This document shows positions 62,620 to 64,000 of a stretch of DNA of 64,000 nucleotides, in pieces (position 1 is the first letter of the stretch; the number at the start of each line of letters is the position of its first letter). A program made the translations under genes and the position numbers. The stretch is taken from the NCBI RefSeq assembly GCF_000469585.1, contig NZ_AWNK01000006.1:246178-310177 (forward strand). Reading direction: 5' to 3'. The DNA is from Chrysiogenes arsenatis DSM 11915. GTDB taxonomy: Bacteria; Chrysiogenota; Chrysiogenetes; Chrysiogenales; Chrysiogenaceae. The notes below the pieces were generated by a model. The model worked only from the letters and a program-made list of their open reading frames with translations, did not search any database and had not been told where the DNA came from.

Positions 62620-63590
62620 CGCACACCCCCACTGCGTATAACCGTGCTTCTCGGCAGTGTGTCAGCCTCAAAACGCCATATCAAGCCTGTCTTCTCTTGT
62701 ATTTCGTCAAGCAATTCATCGTGGACGCGTTCCGACGCAACGACGATTTCCCCCACGGCATTCTGATAGGCAATGCGCTGCGCCATTGGGAAATCGGAAA
62801 ACTCCGCAAGGTTTTGCAGCAATGTCCCAAAATCATATTGCTTTGGCGGATAGCTCTCCAATGCCTGCTCGATGGTAGCCAAAGTTTGCAATGGTTCTTT
62901 TTTCTGCCCCGTCAGCGCTTCTGCCATCAACGCAAAACCAACCTGTTCCCGCTCAAACAAAACGCGCGATTCGTACCAGTAGCTCCCTTGCCACAACAGC
63001 AAACTTGCCGCTAATGCCACCAAACCAGCGGCGAGCAATTGGTCGTAATGCTGCTCTACCTTCCACTGCAAATGGCGACGCATCACGCCAGCCAAATTTG
63101 CCCCAGCAGGTACTTTCCGAACACGCGCCACATATTCCGCACGACTCGAAACCTTATGATCAAGAAATTGCTGACGAAGCTCCTCAAGTGTTTTCTGATG
63201 GCGTTGCCACAGCAAAAACACTCGCCCATCTTCCTGAAACAGGCGCGCGTACATTTTTTCTGAGATGTAGGCACAAGGAGAACTATTCGCCCCTTGCATT
63301 ATCGGGAGCACCTCCCACAGCCAACATAAAGCCGGAACGGTTACTTTTGCGGGCAAAGGCGTCTCGCCACCAAGCTCTTCGCACAATTCCGCCACAGAGA
63401 AATTCACCCCGACTTCGTAGTCGCCACGGAAGCCAATCGAAATCAGGCCACTATCCAGATCGTCCGCTGGATACAAGCAACCAATTTCACGCAAAGCCGA
63501 AACATGCAGCCTTTGCCAAAACGGCGGCGCGCTCACAACACTCAACAAAACAAGGTGGTCAGGAAGAAAAAATATCGGTGATTCGTGCAT
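62616..63590 (-). CDS. gspL: Type II secretion GspL-like protein
   Basis: A 324-residue protein with an actin-like cytoplasmic domain (about 1-175), a membrane helix (about 188-205, LLAAGLVALAASLLLW) and a periplasmic ferredoxin-like domain. This is the GspL plan: link the secretion ATPase GspE to the envelope platform. Shorter than classical GspL (about 400). It follows gspK by 48 bp and overlaps gspM. Confidence 0.75.
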   Translation of the reverse strand: MHESPIFFLPDHLVLLSVVSAPPFWQRLHVSALREIGCLYPADDLDSGLISIGFRGDYEVGVNFSVAELCEELGGETPLPAKVTVPALCWLWEVLPIMQGANSSPCAYISEKMYARLFQEDGRVFLLWQRHQKTLEELRQQFLDHKVSSRAEYVARVRKVPAGANLAGVMRRHLQWKVEQHYDQLLAAGLVALAASLLLWQGSYWYESRVLFEREQVGFALMAEALTGQKKEPLQTLATIEQALESYPPKQYDFGTLLQNLAEFSDFPMAQRIAYQNAVGEIVVASERVHDELLDEIQEKTGLIWRFEADTLPRSTVIRSGGVR

Positions 63591-63638
63591 ACGGTATCGC
63601 CCTCGTAGGTGTCATACAAAATATTTTCAAAATATCCT

Positions 63639-64000
63639 TCAACTCATTGCCGCAAGATGCTCGTACCAGAAATGGAGCTTCCCGTCCGGATACATCAACC
63701 CTTCGTACCGGTACGTCCGCCCAGAAGGACGGTGCTGCACCGTAATATCAAGTCGGTACCATGTCACCCGTGTAGTAAAGATCCGCTCCAAATACTGGAA
63801 CTGATGAATATCTAAGATTCCGATAGTATAGATTTCGCCCATTTCAAGATAGTGACGACGCGCGCGATTCGACACAATAACTTCTGCCACCTGCTGATTA
63901 AGCGCACCCGCCGTCGCAAGCACCAATGACGAAGGTGCCGTATTGATGTATACGCGCGACTCAGTTTCCGGCAATGCCGTAAAAAGCGTATAAACTCGCT
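63639..64000 (-). CDS. gspK: Type II secretion minor pseudopilin GspK, C-terminal part
   Basis: Frame open to the right edge (120 codons visible, then stop); the start is off the window. ALPETESRVYINTAPSSLVLATAG is a recognisable GspK region (the minor pseudopilin that caps the pilus tip), and the downstream genes are gspL and gspM-like. A TTG near 63974 is an internal codon, not a start, because coding continues upstream (RVYTLFTALPE). Confidence 0.75.
   Translation of the reverse strand, partial: RVYTLFTALPETESRVYINTAPSSLVLATAGALNQQVAEVIVSNRARRHYLEMGEIYTIGILDIHQFQYLERIFTTRVTWYRLDITVQHRPSGRTYRYEGLMYPDGKLHFWYEHLAAMS

Overview
The window reads as about 64 kb of chromosome from a Gram-negative (diderm) bacterium with an anaerobic or microaerobic, metabolically flexible lifestyle. 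Support for this: lipid A genes (lpxK, an lpxL-like acyltransferase), an outer-membrane DUF3373 barrel, type II secretion genes, a TRAP transporter, a B12-dependent fused acyl-CoA mutase, c-type cytochrome and nitrogen-fixation genes. Base composition is close to balanced. The gene mix would fit a Chrysiogenota-like or deep proteobacterial lineage, but no rRNA or other phylogenetic marker was available, so the taxon is a guess. I saw no rRNA, tRNA, CRISPR array or intact insertion sequence.

Layout. 1-10,063 (all minus strand): a TRAP transporter (dctP-dctQ-dctM) with a universal stress protein, then an acyl-CoA module: acetyl-CoA hydrolase/CoA-transferase, a DUF6125 protein, the fused isobutyryl-CoA mutase IcmF, a nitroreductase and a truncated M24 peptidase running off the left edge. 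10.6-16.2 kb: a YbfB-type MFS carrier facing a housekeeping run (lysS, a small unknown, LOG protein, rlmI, YciI). 16.3-18.0 kb: a HipA/HipB pair in toxin-first order, an inverted operator-like pair and a palindrome-rich repeat. 18.0-25.5 kb: diguanylate cyclase, M24 peptidase, nifU-nifS, and a Pit phosphate transporter with its DUF47 partner. 25.7-31.7 kb (plus): a nucleic-acid repair block (YhaM-like exonuclease, 48-residue membrane protein, class II photolyase, coiled-coil protein, ROK protein, RecG). 31.8-41.0 kb: a signalling block (histidine kinase, chemoreceptor with a periplasmic CZB-like domain, GGDEF-EAL protein, then an opposed GGDEF protein). 41.1-46.8 kb: a c-type cytochrome with a DUF3373 barrel, a DUF4405 protein, a phosphodiesterase-like protein, and an orphan CbiM-type metal transporter with two small partners. 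46.9-52.7 kb: lipid A genes, an FRG-domain/PilZ pair, and leuC-leuD-thiD. 52.8-57.2 kb: nifV, nifB, a Mop-domain protein and nifA. 57.3-64 kb: an iron-sulfur flavoprotein, a DUF1016 nuclease, dut, a CcoI-like copper ATPase and the gspK-gspL-gspM genes.

The best-supported regulatory story is the nif cluster. A perfect TGT-N10-ACA NifA site lies between the divergent nifV and nifB, each of which has its own -24/-12 (sigma-54) promoter. Two more NifA sites and another -24/-12 promoter precede nifA, so nifA is probably self-activated. These promoters also fix the true starts of nifB and nifA, which lie downstream of the first in-frame ATGs. nifU and nifS, about 30 kb away, have no such sites and look like general Fe-S assembly genes. 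The structural genes nifHDK are not in this window.

Other points worth attention: 23-bp near-identical direct repeats bracketing the GGDEF-EAL gene, the second continuing into a decayed fragment of the nearby porin gene; two 48-residue genes; a chemoreceptor whose CZB-like zinc ligands appear to lie outside the cytoplasm; and a translationally coupled FRG-PilZ pair.
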